Source: Bacillus mobilis (lineage in GTDB: Bacteria; Bacillota; Bacilli; Bacillales; Bacillaceae_G). From it: a stretch of 64,000 nt of DNA. Positions 42,280 through 50,557 of this stretch are shown piece by piece. The number at the start of each line of letters is the position of its first letter. Position 1 is the first letter of the stretch. The notes beneath the pieces were generated by a model. It saw only the letters and a program-made list of their open reading frames with translations. It searched no databases and was not told the origin of the DNA. The stretch spans positions 1 to 64,000 of the forward strand of contig NZ_MACF01000071.1 of the NCBI RefSeq assembly GCF_001884045.1. The letters are read 5' to 3'. The position numbers and the translations under genes are program-made.

Positions 42280-43239
42280 TTGTTAAACCCATATATCAAT
42301 TCATCCTTATATAAAAATATAGAAAAATTTAATGGAACAATTTTAATAGTCCATAAAGAAGAGACTCTTTATAAACAGTCATTTGGAAAAGCTAATTATA
42401 ATTGGGACATACCTAATACATCTACAACGAAGTTTCGTATCGGATCAATAACTAAAATCTTCACAGCAGTTTCAATTTTAATGCTGGTGGAAGAGGAAAA
42501 ATTACAGCTACATGATACTTTAGATCGATTCATTCCCGATTTTCCAAAAGGAAATCAAATTACGATCAAGCATTTATTAAATCATACTGCTCAACATGAC
42601 TTTTTATTAAAATCTTTACAGCCTCGAACACCAGATGAACTAATACAATGGATTATTGCGTGTCCCTTTGAATCTAGTCCTGGTGAAAAATTCAATTATT
42701 CGAATTCAGGATATATTATATTAGGAAAAGTTATTGAAGTTATAAGTGGAATTTCTTATGAGGAATTTCTTAAAAAGAGAATTTTCTACCCACTCTCTAT
42801 AATAAACACAGGTGTTGATTTGAATCATATGATTCAAAAACATAAAGCAACTGGGTATGAGTTACATCCAAACCATGGCCTACAGAACGCATCATTTATT
42901 CATATGTCTAATTCATATTCAGCCGGTGGATTAGTTTCTACAGCCGAAGATTTATATAGATTTGATAAGGCGCTAAAAGAAAATCGCTTCTTATCAAGTA
43001 GGATGACGTCTCGTATGCTTACTGCAGAATCTTACGGATATGGTTACGGTTGGAATATTGCTATAACTGAAAAAAATAATAAACTTATATTTCATCACGG
43101 AGGAATTAACGGCTTTACGTCCTCCTATTTACGATTAATTGACAAAGAGGCTACAATCATCATTTTAAGCAATGTATCTACACTATTAACATCGACTCTT
43201 GCTAATGAAATCGCTTCTTATATAGAAAATAATTTTTAA
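42280..43239 (+). CDS. serine hydrolase, class C beta-lactamase/PBP family
   Basis: This 319-residue protein has the beta-lactamase fold motifs: SITK (SxxK, in FRIGSITKIFTA, about residue 56), YSN (in FNYSNSGYI) and HHGG (in LIFHHGGINGF). No signal peptide is visible, so it is probably cytoplasmic and more likely an esterase or peptidase than a resistance enzyme. The start is TTG at 42280, nine bases after GGAG. The nearest in-frame ATG is deep inside the domain. Confidence 0.82.
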   Translation: MLNPYINSSLYKNIEKFNGTILIVHKEETLYKQSFGKANYNWDIPNTSTTKFRIGSITKIFTAVSILMLVEEEKLQLHDTLDRFIPDFPKGNQITIKHLLNHTAQHDFLLKSLQPRTPDELIQWIIACPFESSPGEKFNYSNSGYIILGKVIEVISGISYEEFLKKRIFYPLSIINTGVDLNHMIQKHKATGYELHPNHGLQNASFIHMSNSYSAGGLVSTAEDLYRFDKALKENRFLSSRMTSRMLTAESYGYGYGWNIAITEKNNKLIFHHGGINGFTSSYLRLIDKEATIIILSNVSTLLTSTLANEIASYIENNF

Positions 43240-43253
43240 ATCTATTATGATTT

Positions 43254-43285
43254 GAAAAACCGTTCAGCATTTTGAACGGTTTTTC
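43254..43285. terminator. bidirectional terminator
   Basis: GAAAAACCGTTCA and its exact complement lie between converging genes. Confidence 0.92.
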
Positions 43286-43292
43286 AAACAAT

Positions 43293-43898
43293 TTAGTTCA
43301 CCTTAGCCCCATAACATCTTGCTACTGCAACTGCCTGCGCTATATCTAATTTCACATTTTTTAAATCAAAACTTGTAAAATCAATTCTATCAACTATCGC
43401 TCCTTTTAAATTTGCACCACTAAGTTTCGCCTTACCTAATTGTGCACCCGTTAAATCCGCTTCACGTAAATCTGCTTTTTCTAAATTACATTCATATAAG
43501 TCAGCTTCAATCAAACGTATACCCTTTAACATTTGTTTACTTAAGTTCGCGAACCTTAAATTCGTATAGGACCAATCACCCGATATGATAGTTATTCCGT
43601 CTAAATTTGCTTCTTCAAAATCAGAGCCAGTCATTTTACATTCTTCAAACTTCGATACGAATAAATTCGCACCAACAAACTTACAATTCGCAAATGTAGT
43701 TCCTTTATGGATAGAAGCGTTAAAAAGAGCACCGGTAAAATCACATTCTATGAAATTACAATTTTCAGTATAAACTTCCGATGCATCTATCCCTCTAAAA
43801 CGGCATTTTATGAACGTACAATTTTTCAATTCCTCTTCTTTAATCAAGATATCTTGAAAATCTATTTCTACATATTCTTTATTTACAAATTCACTCAT
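43293..43898 (-). CDS. pentapeptide-repeat protein
   Basis: This 201-residue protein is made largely of A(D/N)LxX-type five-residue repeats (such as LRFANLSKQML, ECNLEKADLREADLTGAQLGKAKLSGANLKG), predicted to form a right-handed quadrilateral beta-helix. Family members include DNA mimics such as MfpA and Qnr, which protect gyrase from quinolones, but most have no known role. GGAGG precedes the ATG. Confidence 0.88.
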   Translation of the reverse strand: MSEFVNKEYVEIDFQDILIKEEELKNCTFIKCRFRGIDASEVYTENCNFIECDFTGALFNASIHKGTTFANCKFVGANLFVSKFEECKMTGSDFEEANLDGITIISGDWSYTNLRFANLSKQMLKGIRLIEADLYECNLEKADLREADLTGAQLGKAKLSGANLKGAIVDRIDFTSFDLKNVKLDIAQAVAVARCYGAKVN

Positions 43899-43920
43899 AA
43901 CTATTCCTCCATCTCCTTAA

Positions 43921-43952
43921 AGAAACCTCACTTCAAAAAAGTGAGGTTTCTT
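43921..43952 (-). terminator. intrinsic terminator
   Basis: AGAAACCTCACTT with AAGTGAGGTTTCTT, abutting the stop codon of the hydrolase gene. Confidence 0.88.
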
Positions 43953-43953
43953 C

Positions 43954-44877
43954 TCATACAATGTGTCCATCTAACCAAGAAATCAAATCTTGAAATACTT
44001 CATCTCGATTTACTTCATGGAACATTTCATGTCTTCCATTTTCATATAAACGCAGCGTTACATCTTTCACATCACATTTTTTATAATTCTCATATACTTC
44101 TTTTACACCTTTCCCCATATCCCCAACAGGATCACGATCTCCGGAAAAAATATGTATTGGAAGGTTTTTCGGTGTTTTCTTAAACTCTTCTAGTTTATTT
44201 ACTTCTAATACACCAGAAAATAATTCTCGATAAAAACTCGTCGTACAAATGAATCCACATAACGGATCCGCAATATATTTATCAACTTGATTATTATCTG
44301 AAGATAACCAATCAAATTTCGTACGATTTGGTTTAAAGTGCGAATTGAAATTTCCGAAAGATAAAAAGTTTAGCATCGGACTTTTCGTTTTTTCTCCGCG
44401 TAATTTCATCTCAATTGTCGCTACTTTATGACCGATACTTCCTAAAATCCCTGGATTTCCACCAGTTCCTGAAATAAGGAATCCATCATATAATTCACCT
44501 TTCAGTTGTACAGCACGTCTTGATAAAAAAGAACCCATACTATGTCCAAGTAAAAATAACGGGCATGTCTGCTCTTTTCTTATCGTTTCTGATACAAAAA
44601 TAACATCAGAAACAGCCTCATTCCAACCTACATTTGGTTTAAAATGACCATAATCTTCTTCTCTTTTCACTGTTTTCCCATGACCTTTATGATCATGTGC
44701 ATAAACACCATACCCTGCTTCTAATAACGCAGCAATAAAGTCTGTATAAACATCTGCATGTTCTGTCATACCATGTGCAATTTGAATAATCCCTCGCGGA
44801 TCTCTTTCTGGTAGCCACTTACGTAAATAAATTTCCGATCCATCCAATGCCGTAACGAAACTTTCCTGTACGTTCAT
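43954..44877 (-). CDS. lysophospholipase/monoglyceride-lipase-like hydrolase
   Basis: This 307-residue alpha/beta-hydrolase has QIAHGMTEHADVY, the nucleophile elbow LLGHSMGSF, catalytic Asp in IFSGDRDPVG and His in GRHEMFHE. This Hydrolase_4 pattern is typical of PldB/YtpA-like lysophospholipases that cleave lysolipids or monoacylglycerols. GGGGG lies before the ATG at 44877; the frame's first start at 44925 would include the operator and is rejected. It is controlled by the promoter and TetR-type operator just upstream. Confidence 0.85.
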   Translation of the reverse strand: MNVQESFVTALDGSEIYLRKWLPERDPRGIIQIAHGMTEHADVYTDFIAALLEAGYGVYAHDHKGHGKTVKREEDYGHFKPNVGWNEAVSDVIFVSETIRKEQTCPLFLLGHSMGSFLSRRAVQLKGELYDGFLISGTGGNPGILGSIGHKVATIEMKLRGEKTKSPMLNFLSFGNFNSHFKPNRTKFDWLSSDNNQVDKYIADPLCGFICTTSFYRELFSGVLEVNKLEEFKKTPKNLPIHIFSGDRDPVGDMGKGVKEVYENYKKCDVKDVTLRLYENGRHEMFHEVNRDEVFQDLISWLDGHIV

Positions 44878-44912
44878 TTCGTCAGCCCCCAACTCTATTA
44901 TGTATATTAAAA

Positions 44913-44972
44913 AATGAATATCCATTCATTATTCTTATTATGTATTATATGCAATTGCCTTCATTATGACAA
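44913..44972 (-). promoter_or_regulatory. sigma-A promoter with TetR-type operator
   Basis: On the minus strand TTGTCA (44972-44967), 17 bp, then TATAAT (44949-44944) form a near-consensus promoter. A perfect dyad AATGAAT-ATCC-ATTCATT at 44913-44930 starts 13 bp past the -10, where a bound repressor would block initiation or escape. Its size and form suit a TetR-family protein. No regulator gene is adjacent. Confidence 0.72.
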
Positions 44973-45081
44973 ATGACTCACTTTTCCAATTAGCTCTTAA
45001 ACTAATATATTGACGAATGTAAAATAAAAATGTATAGTTACTTACATAAAGTAATTATTATATTTTGGGGAGGTTTCTATT

Positions 45082-45843
45082 ATGATGCCATCATTATTTT
45101 TAGCACACGGATCACCGATGCTTGCTATTCAAGATACAGACTATACAAGATTTTTAAAAACACTTGGAGAAACATATAAACCGAAAGCAATTGTTATTTT
45201 CACTGCTCACTGGGAAAGTGAAGTATTAACGATTTCTTCATCAGATAACGAATATGAAACAATTTATGATTTTGGAGGGTTTCCTCCTGAGTTATACGAA
45301 ATCAAATATCGTGCGAAAGGCTCTTCTAACATTGCATCTATGTTAGAAACAAAATTTAAAAACAAAGGTATTCCAGTCCATCATAATATGACGAGAGGTT
45401 TAGATCATGGCTCATGGACACTCTTGCACCGCATGTATCCAGAAGCAAATATTCCTGTCGTCCAAATTTCAGTCAATCCATTCCTTCCTGCAAAAGAGCA
45501 ATTTAAGATTGGAGAAGCGCTTAAAGGACTTGGAAAAGAAAATATTTTAATAATCGGTAGCGGTGTTACCGTTCATAACTTACGAGCTTTGAAATGGAAT
45601 CAAACGACACCCGAACAATGGGCAATTGAATTTGATGATTGGATTATTAAACATATGCAGACTACTGATAAAGATGCATTATTTAATTGGGAGAACAACG
45701 CCCCTCATGCACAATTAGCAGTACCAAGAGCAGAGCATTTTGTTCCTTTATTTATCGCTATGGGAAGCGGTGAAAATAACGGTGAAATCATTCACCGCAG
45801 TTACGAGCTTGGTACATTAAGCTATCTTTGTCTTCAATTTTAA
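45082..45843 (+). CDS. class III extradiol dioxygenase (LigB/DODA family)
   Basis: This 253-residue protein has FLAHGSPMLAIQDTDYTRFL, FTAHWES, the His residues of VHHNMTRGLDHGSWTLL and GSGVTVHNL, matching the 4,5-DOPA-dioxygenase-like LigB family with a non-haem iron or zinc site. It could cleave catechol-type rings; the substrate is unknown. GGGGAGG precedes the ATG. The neighbouring genes do not form a catabolic pathway. Confidence 0.85.
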   Translation: MMPSLFLAHGSPMLAIQDTDYTRFLKTLGETYKPKAIVIFTAHWESEVLTISSSDNEYETIYDFGGFPPELYEIKYRAKGSSNIASMLETKFKNKGIPVHHNMTRGLDHGSWTLLHRMYPEANIPVVQISVNPFLPAKEQFKIGEALKGLGKENILIIGSGVTVHNLRALKWNQTTPEQWAIEFDDWIIKHMQTTDKDALFNWENNAPHAQLAVPRAEHFVPLFIAMGSGENNGEIIHRSYELGTLSYLCLQF

Positions 45844-45846
45844 AGA

Positions 45847-45877
45847 AAAGGATGAAGCAATCGTTGCTTCATCCTTT
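45847..45877. terminator. bidirectional terminator
   Basis: AAAGGATGAAGCAA, loop TCG and the exact complement. Confidence 0.9.
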
Positions 45878-45896
45878 TTCTTTTTCATTCACTTAG

Positions 45897-47111
45897 TTAA
45901 CTAACTTCCAAATGTCGTTTCTCTGATACCTCTTCGTTCTTATTATGAAAATAAACCCAAATGCACGCAATAAATAGTAATGATGAAGTAGAGAAGAAAA
46001 CATATTGGAAGCCCGCATGTGCTGCAATTTGTCCACCAAGTACTGGTCCAATCATATTCCCCAGAAACTGAAACGATTGATTATATCCAAATATTCGTCC
46101 CGTTACATGGGTTGGTGTATGTTGTTTTAGTAGAGTTTGTACGGAAGGTAATAATCCTGCTTGTGCGATACCTAATAAAAATCGAAGAATTAATAGTTGC
46201 CAAGCTGAGGTTACAAATGCTTGCGGGATAAAAATAATTCCTGCAGCAAACAACGCTACAACTAACGTTTTTTGAGGACCGATTTGATCTGATAATCTTC
46301 CTAGTCTTGGTGCTGCCAAAATAACCGCTAACCCTGTCGCTGACATAACTGCGCCTGCAATCATTTCAATATGAGCTGTTCCTGGGCCTTCTAAATTCTT
46401 TACATACAATGTAATAATAGGTTGAATTGACATGTTTGCAAGTTGAATAATAAATGTTGTTACAAACAAACTAATAATTAAATGCTTCGCTGGAACCATC
46501 GTCCATACTTTTTTCGTTTGTACTTTTTTTGCTTGAGCGGAGTGATTCTCTTCATGTAGGAAGAAAAAAACGATGAGAAAAGAAAGGAATAAAAAAGCTC
46601 CTGTAACAAGAAAAACATGGCGCATTCCAATTAACTCTGACAAATAACCACCAAGTAATGGGCCAAGTAAAGAACCGCTCACGCCACCTGTTGAAATTGT
46701 GGAGATTGCCCAACCTGAATGTTCTTTCGGAGTTTCTGCCGCAATAAATGTCATCGCCGTTGAAAGGAAACCAGATACTGCTCCCATTAAAAATCTTAGT
46801 GCGACTAGTTGATACACATCCGTTACAAATCCCATAAGCGTCATAATAATCGCCATACCAAGGCTCGCACGAATCAGCATCAATTTCCGTCCATGTATAT
46901 CACCAAGTTTTCCCCATATTGGTGATACGATCGCACCCATTAAAAATGTTATACCAAATGCAAGTCCCGACCACTGTGCAATACTTGAAGTGCCAGTTAC
47001 TCCTAATTCCTCAATATAAAAAGATAAAAAAGGAATTACTAAACTCATACCGGCTGCAGTGGTAAAACAACCTAGCCAACAAATCATCAAATTTCGTTTC
47101 CAGCTGGCCAT
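45897..47111 (-). CDS. MFS multidrug-type efflux transporter
   Basis: This 404-residue protein has 12 TM helices and a drug:proton antiporter pattern: the motif A-like GKLGDIHGRKLML after helix 2, the motif C-like GGVSGSLLGPLLGG in helix 5, and a second motif A copy APRLGRLSDQIGPQKTL. It resembles NorA/YfmO-type exporters. AAGGTG stands five bases before the ATG at 47111; a GTG two codons earlier is less likely. Substrate unknown. Confidence 0.85.
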   Translation of the reverse strand: MASWKRNLMICWLGCFTTAAGMSLVIPFLSFYIEELGVTGTSSIAQWSGLAFGITFLMGAIVSPIWGKLGDIHGRKLMLIRASLGMAIIMTLMGFVTDVYQLVALRFLMGAVSGFLSTAMTFIAAETPKEHSGWAISTISTGGVSGSLLGPLLGGYLSELIGMRHVFLVTGAFLFLSFLIVFFFLHEENHSAQAKKVQTKKVWTMVPAKHLIISLFVTTFIIQLANMSIQPIITLYVKNLEGPGTAHIEMIAGAVMSATGLAVILAAPRLGRLSDQIGPQKTLVVALFAAGIIFIPQAFVTSAWQLLILRFLLGIAQAGLLPSVQTLLKQHTPTHVTGRIFGYNQSFQFLGNMIGPVLGGQIAAHAGFQYVFFSTSSLLFIACIWVYFHNKNEEVSEKRHLEVS

Positions 47112-47245
47112 TTTCACACCTTCTTTCTTTAGATACCCATTCTACACCCTTTCTTGTAAAAAGTTTAGTAATTTGCTTTATTTGTAAGATTTACTACAAA
47201 ACCCGCTATTTTCTAGTAAAAATCACTACATCTCTACATTTTTTT

Positions 47246-47280
47246 CATAAAAAAACCAACTCCCCTATATGAAGTTGGTT
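47246..47280 (-). terminator. intrinsic terminator
   Basis: AACCAACT/AGTTGGTT stem followed by TTTTTTT on the minus strand, next to the stop of the Clp-N/GNAT gene. Confidence 0.88.
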
Positions 47281-48130
47281 ACTTATTCTCTATCGGTATT
47301 AAACGCGCATTACAATTTCTCTCATAAAACTCAATCGGACCTGCTTGTCCAATAATTGCGTATTCATATCCATCTTGCTTCATACTATGTAAACAACGAT
47401 GTAACAATTGCTTCCCTACACCTTTCACACGATTTTGCTTTGCTGTGCCCATTGGACCAAACAATCCTTTCTTCCCTCTCACTACATCGTAACAAGCGAA
47501 ACCTACTATCACTTCTTCTTGTTCTGCTATATAAATAGGTACATTTTCTTTATATGTACGAAATCCATACTCTATTGAATGTAACCAACGTTCACCAAAT
47601 TCCCCATTAACAAAACTTGCTAATTTTTCAAAATCAGAAGGGTTAGCCTTTCTAACAGTACAAATTAAATGATTATAAGTAGGATCAAAACATTTTAGAT
47701 CGACCGCTAAATCTCTTGGCTCAGCTAGAATACGTAATATATCTTTTTGTATTTGTGCATTTCCAATAAACGTATCCGTGCGAAATAGTGCATCTATAAC
47801 ATGTCCTTCGTTTATTATTACTTGCTGGAAACGTTCCATACGTTTCTTCGCTATTTGTAAAATTTCTAACGCCTTATAAGATACCTTGTATTGTCCTATT
47901 TTTTTATACTCTTGATCCGGTGAATCGTATTGTTTTCGTATCGAAAGTTTTTCTAAAAAATCCGTACCCAAGTTACGAAACAAATGCATATACAACTCGC
48001 TGCAAACTCCCGTACCTTCTTTACACATGCCGATAAACAGATGAGTTGGTTGAATAATATTACTTTCTGCCTCTTCTGCTGCAATATGCATTATGTTATG
48101 AACACGTTTCGTAAATTGAAATTCCTCCAT
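47279..48130 (-). CDS. Clp N-domain/GNAT fusion protein
   Basis: This 283-residue protein is unusual: residues about 1-135 form a Clp repeat N-domain (FTKRVHNIMHIAAEEAESNIIQPTHLFIGMCKE; second repeat VSYKALEILQIAKK...VINEGHVIDALFR). It is joined to a GNAT domain (about 150-283: CTVRKANPSDFEKLASF, FGPMGTAKQNRVKGVGKQLLHRCL). The Clp N-domain normally binds substrates or adaptors of ClpC, so this may be an acetyltransferase directed to Clp clients. GGGGGGGAG precedes the ATG. Confidence 0.82.
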   Translation of the reverse strand: MEEFQFTKRVHNIMHIAAEEAESNIIQPTHLFIGMCKEGTGVCSELYMHLFRNLGTDFLEKLSIRKQYDSPDQEYKKIGQYKVSYKALEILQIAKKRMERFQQVIINEGHVIDALFRTDTFIGNAQIQKDILRILAEPRDLAVDLKCFDPTYNHLICTVRKANPSDFEKLASFVNGEFGERWLHSIEYGFRTYKENVPIYIAEQEEVIVGFACYDVVRGKKGLFGPMGTAKQNRVKGVGKQLLHRCLHSMKQDGYEYAIIGQAGPIEFYERNCNARLIPIENK

Positions 48131-48150
48131 ATGTATCTCTCCCCCCCCTA

Positions 48151-48867
48151 TTACTTTACTATTAAACCGTAACCGTAAATAAGTGAAACAATTATTCCAA
48201 CTACCAATATACCTGGCAGTAAATTTGCCACCTTAATTTTAATAATACCAAGTAAGTTCAATCCAATGGCGGCTATCATAATACCACCTGTAGCTGTCAT
48301 TTCCACTATAAATTGATTCATTAATGCTTTCGGAACCAAACTATTAATTTGTGTTGCAAAAACCGCAATACCTCCTTCGTATAAAATAACTGGAATTGCC
48401 GAAAACACTACACCAATTCCTAAAGTTGTCGTTAATATAATAGAAATAAATCCATCGATAATCGCCTTTGTAAATAAAATATCATGATTTCCGCGAATCC
48501 CGCTGTCGAGTGCACCAAGTATCCCCATCGCACCAATTGCAAAAATTAAAGTAGCTGTTACAAAGCCTTCTGATATGCTTCCTTTCCCTTTCGATCCAAC
48601 TTTATTTTCTAGCCAATCTCCTAACTGTTTTAACTTTTCTTCTAATTGTAGCCATTCCCCGATGACGGTACCAATTACAAGACTTAGTATGACAACAAGG
48701 AAATTTTCACTTTTCAATGCCATTTGAAGTCCAAGCACAGTAACCGCTAAACCGATTGCATGCATAATTGTTCCCTTCATACTTTCTGGAATTCTACTAA
48801 ATAATTTACCTAGTAAAGTACCAAATATAATACAAATCCCATTTACAACTGCTCCTAATATAACCAT
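48151..48867 (-). CDS. DUF554 membrane protein
   Basis: This 238-residue protein has about seven TM helices and the DUF554 pattern: GAVVNGICIIFGTLLGKLF at the start, AIGAMGILGALDSGIRGNHDILFTKAIIDGF in the centre and TGGIMIAAIGLNLLGI near the end. The family is widespread and predicted to be a transporter, function unknown. It precedes the Clp-N/GNAT gene on the same strand by 20 bp and may be co-transcribed. Confidence 0.85.
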   Translation of the reverse strand: MVILGAVVNGICIIFGTLLGKLFSRIPESMKGTIMHAIGLAVTVLGLQMALKSENFLVVILSLVIGTVIGEWLQLEEKLKQLGDWLENKVGSKGKGSISEGFVTATLIFAIGAMGILGALDSGIRGNHDILFTKAIIDGFISIILTTTLGIGVVFSAIPVILYEGGIAVFATQINSLVPKALMNQFIVEMTATGGIMIAAIGLNLLGIIKIKVANLLPGILVVGIIVSLIYGYGLIVK

Positions 48868-49014
48868 TTCTCATTCTTCACCCTTCGAATTCTTTATTTC
48901 TATATTTTGGTTTATTCATTGATTTACAGGTTATCTATATGTTAACTTAATATTGAGAATATTAACAAATATTTTTCACTACATAAACCGCAATTTTTTG
49001 TAGTTATACATAAA

Positions 49015-49059
49015 GTGAAACTTTAACTAGCGCGGGTTTTACTGCCTACAAATTGCGGT
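49015..49059. repeat. internally deleted bcr1 derivative
   Basis: This 45-bp sequence has the left end of bcr1 (GTGAAACTTTAA), a fused middle (GGGTTTTACTGCC) and a bcr1-like right end (GCGG). It is flanked by ATAAA on both sides (49010-49014 and 49060-49064), the same direct repeat as the full element at 17441. Confidence 0.65.
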
Positions 49060-49083
49060 ATAAACTCAAAAGGGAAGGTATTT

Positions 49084-50187
49084 ATGACAACTTTACTAAA
49101 ACGATTTCTGTTAATAGCCTTTTGCATTACACCAATTGTTTTATTAGTTAACTACTCTTTTACTTCAAAAGCGAAAGACAAATCCGATTTGCAAAACAAA
49201 TCTAATAAAACCGCTTCAACAAGTGAAAAGAAAATAGAAGACCCGGAAATCACACTCACCTTCTCTGGTGATACAATGTTCGATTGGCAATTACGTCCTG
49301 TAATCGAAAAAAACGGGGCCGATTATCCATTCCAGCATGTTAAAGAAGAAATAACAAAAGCTGATATTTCTTTCGTTAATTTAGAGTCAGCATTTACAAC
49401 GAGAGAAAAGAAAGCTCCTGGACAACTATTTTGGATTAAAAGTGATCCCTCCACACTACAAGCGATAAAAAACACTGGATATGACATCGTAAATATCGGA
49501 AATAACCATACTCTTGATTATGGGCAAGATGGATTATTAGACACGATTTCTCACGTAGAAAAATTAAAGTTCCCTTACATTGGAGCCGGAAAAAATGCAA
49601 AAGATGCATATACAGCACGTGAAATGACCGTAAAAGGGAAAAAGTTCAAATTTCTTTCCTTCGTTCGATTTATGCCTGATACGAATTGGGTAGCTGGTGA
49701 CAATAAACCTGGTGTTGCGAACGGATATGATTTAAATCTCGTAACAAAAACAATTAAAGAACAAAAGCAAGATGCAGACTATTTAATCGTCTATATGCAT
49801 TGGGGCGTTGAAAAATCAAATCGTCCGGTAGAATACCAAAAGCAATATGTTCCTAAAATGGTTGAAGCAGGAGCTGACGCAATTGTCGGAAGTCACCCAC
49901 ATTGGCTTCAAGGATTTGAGTATTATAATAAAGTTCCTATCGCTTACTCATTAGGAAACTTTTTATTCCCAAGTTATGTGAGCGGGAAAAGCGCCGAAAC
50001 TGGCGTATTAACTTTAACTTTTAAAGGAAAGGATGTCCAAATGTCATTCAATCCTTACATCATTCGCAACAACCAAATCTCCCCTGTAAATGAGGACGAA
50101 AAGAAAAAAGCTCTACAATATTTACAAACAATTTCAACTGACGTAGAAATTGATGATACAGGGAACATAAAAAACAAACGAAACTAG
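49084..50187 (+). CDS. CapA-family (poly-gamma-glutamate capsule type) protein
   Basis: This 367-residue protein has an N-terminal membrane anchor or signal (about 5-24) and a PGA_cap domain: LTFSGDTMFDW, FVNLESAFT, GNNHTLDYGQDGL, YMHWGVEKSNRPVEYQ and GSHPHWLQG, all metal-site-like His and Asp clusters. CapA/PgsA homologues take part in poly-gamma-glutamate synthesis or export, but CapB and CapC are not next to it, so it may act elsewhere. AGGGAAGG precedes the ATG. Confidence 0.85.
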   Translation: MTTLLKRFLLIAFCITPIVLLVNYSFTSKAKDKSDLQNKSNKTASTSEKKIEDPEITLTFSGDTMFDWQLRPVIEKNGADYPFQHVKEEITKADISFVNLESAFTTREKKAPGQLFWIKSDPSTLQAIKNTGYDIVNIGNNHTLDYGQDGLLDTISHVEKLKFPYIGAGKNAKDAYTAREMTVKGKKFKFLSFVRFMPDTNWVAGDNKPGVANGYDLNLVTKTIKEQKQDADYLIVYMHWGVEKSNRPVEYQKQYVPKMVEAGADAIVGSHPHWLQGFEYYNKVPIAYSLGNFLFPSYVSGKSAETGVLTLTFKGKDVQMSFNPYIIRNNQISPVNEDEKKKALQYLQTISTDVEIDDTGNIKNKRN

Positions 50188-50239
50188 ACACCGCAAGATT
50201 TATTTCTCTGTAACATACTTTACAGAATAGGTGATGAAC

Positions 50240-50467
50240 ATGCTGAAAGACTTATTAGAAAATGTAAGTTTGTTAGAGAATATTTATAAAATATCTATAG
50301 CCGTTCTACTTTTATGTTCATTTTTTTCTGTTAGACTTCTAAAAAAACTAAAACGTGAACGAAAGCTTACTACCTTTGAATTTACTATGTATGTAATCAT
50401 TCGTATTGCGATATTCTTTTGGTTAACTAGCTTTATCCTTCTTGAATATGGAAAATATATTGTTTAA
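50240..50467 (+). CDS. small two-TM hypothetical protein
   Basis: This 75-residue protein has two hydrophobic helices (about 13-31 and 47-68) and a basic loop (RLLKKLKRERK). It follows the CapA-like gene by about 50 bp and may share its transcript. AGGTG lies six bases before the ATG at 50240; the frame also allows a GTG at 50231. Function unknown. Confidence 0.6.
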   Translation: MLKDLLENVSLLENIYKISIAVLLLCSFFSVRLLKKLKRERKLTTFEFTMYVIIRIAIFFWLTSFILLEYGKYIV

Positions 50468-50471
50468 TTAT

Positions 50472-50519
50472 AAAAAGATAGATACAAGCAGCATTTCCGC
50501 TGTTTGCATCTATCTTTTT
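50472..50519. terminator. bidirectional terminator
   Basis: AAAAAGATAGAT and a 21-bp stem with two mismatches, shared by the small membrane gene and the end of the ilv operon. Confidence 0.88.
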
Positions 50520-50557
50520 TATTTCAGGTACAACTGTATGTTTCCTCTTTCCTTCTA

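Noticed and set aside
43707-44183. 158-codon plus-strand frame
   Set aside because: It spans the terminator at 43921-43952 and lies antisense to two well-supported genes.
49084-50187. CapA-like gene as evidence for a poly-gamma-glutamate capsule operon
   Set aside because: No capB, capC or capD genes adjoin it; isolated CapA homologues are common.
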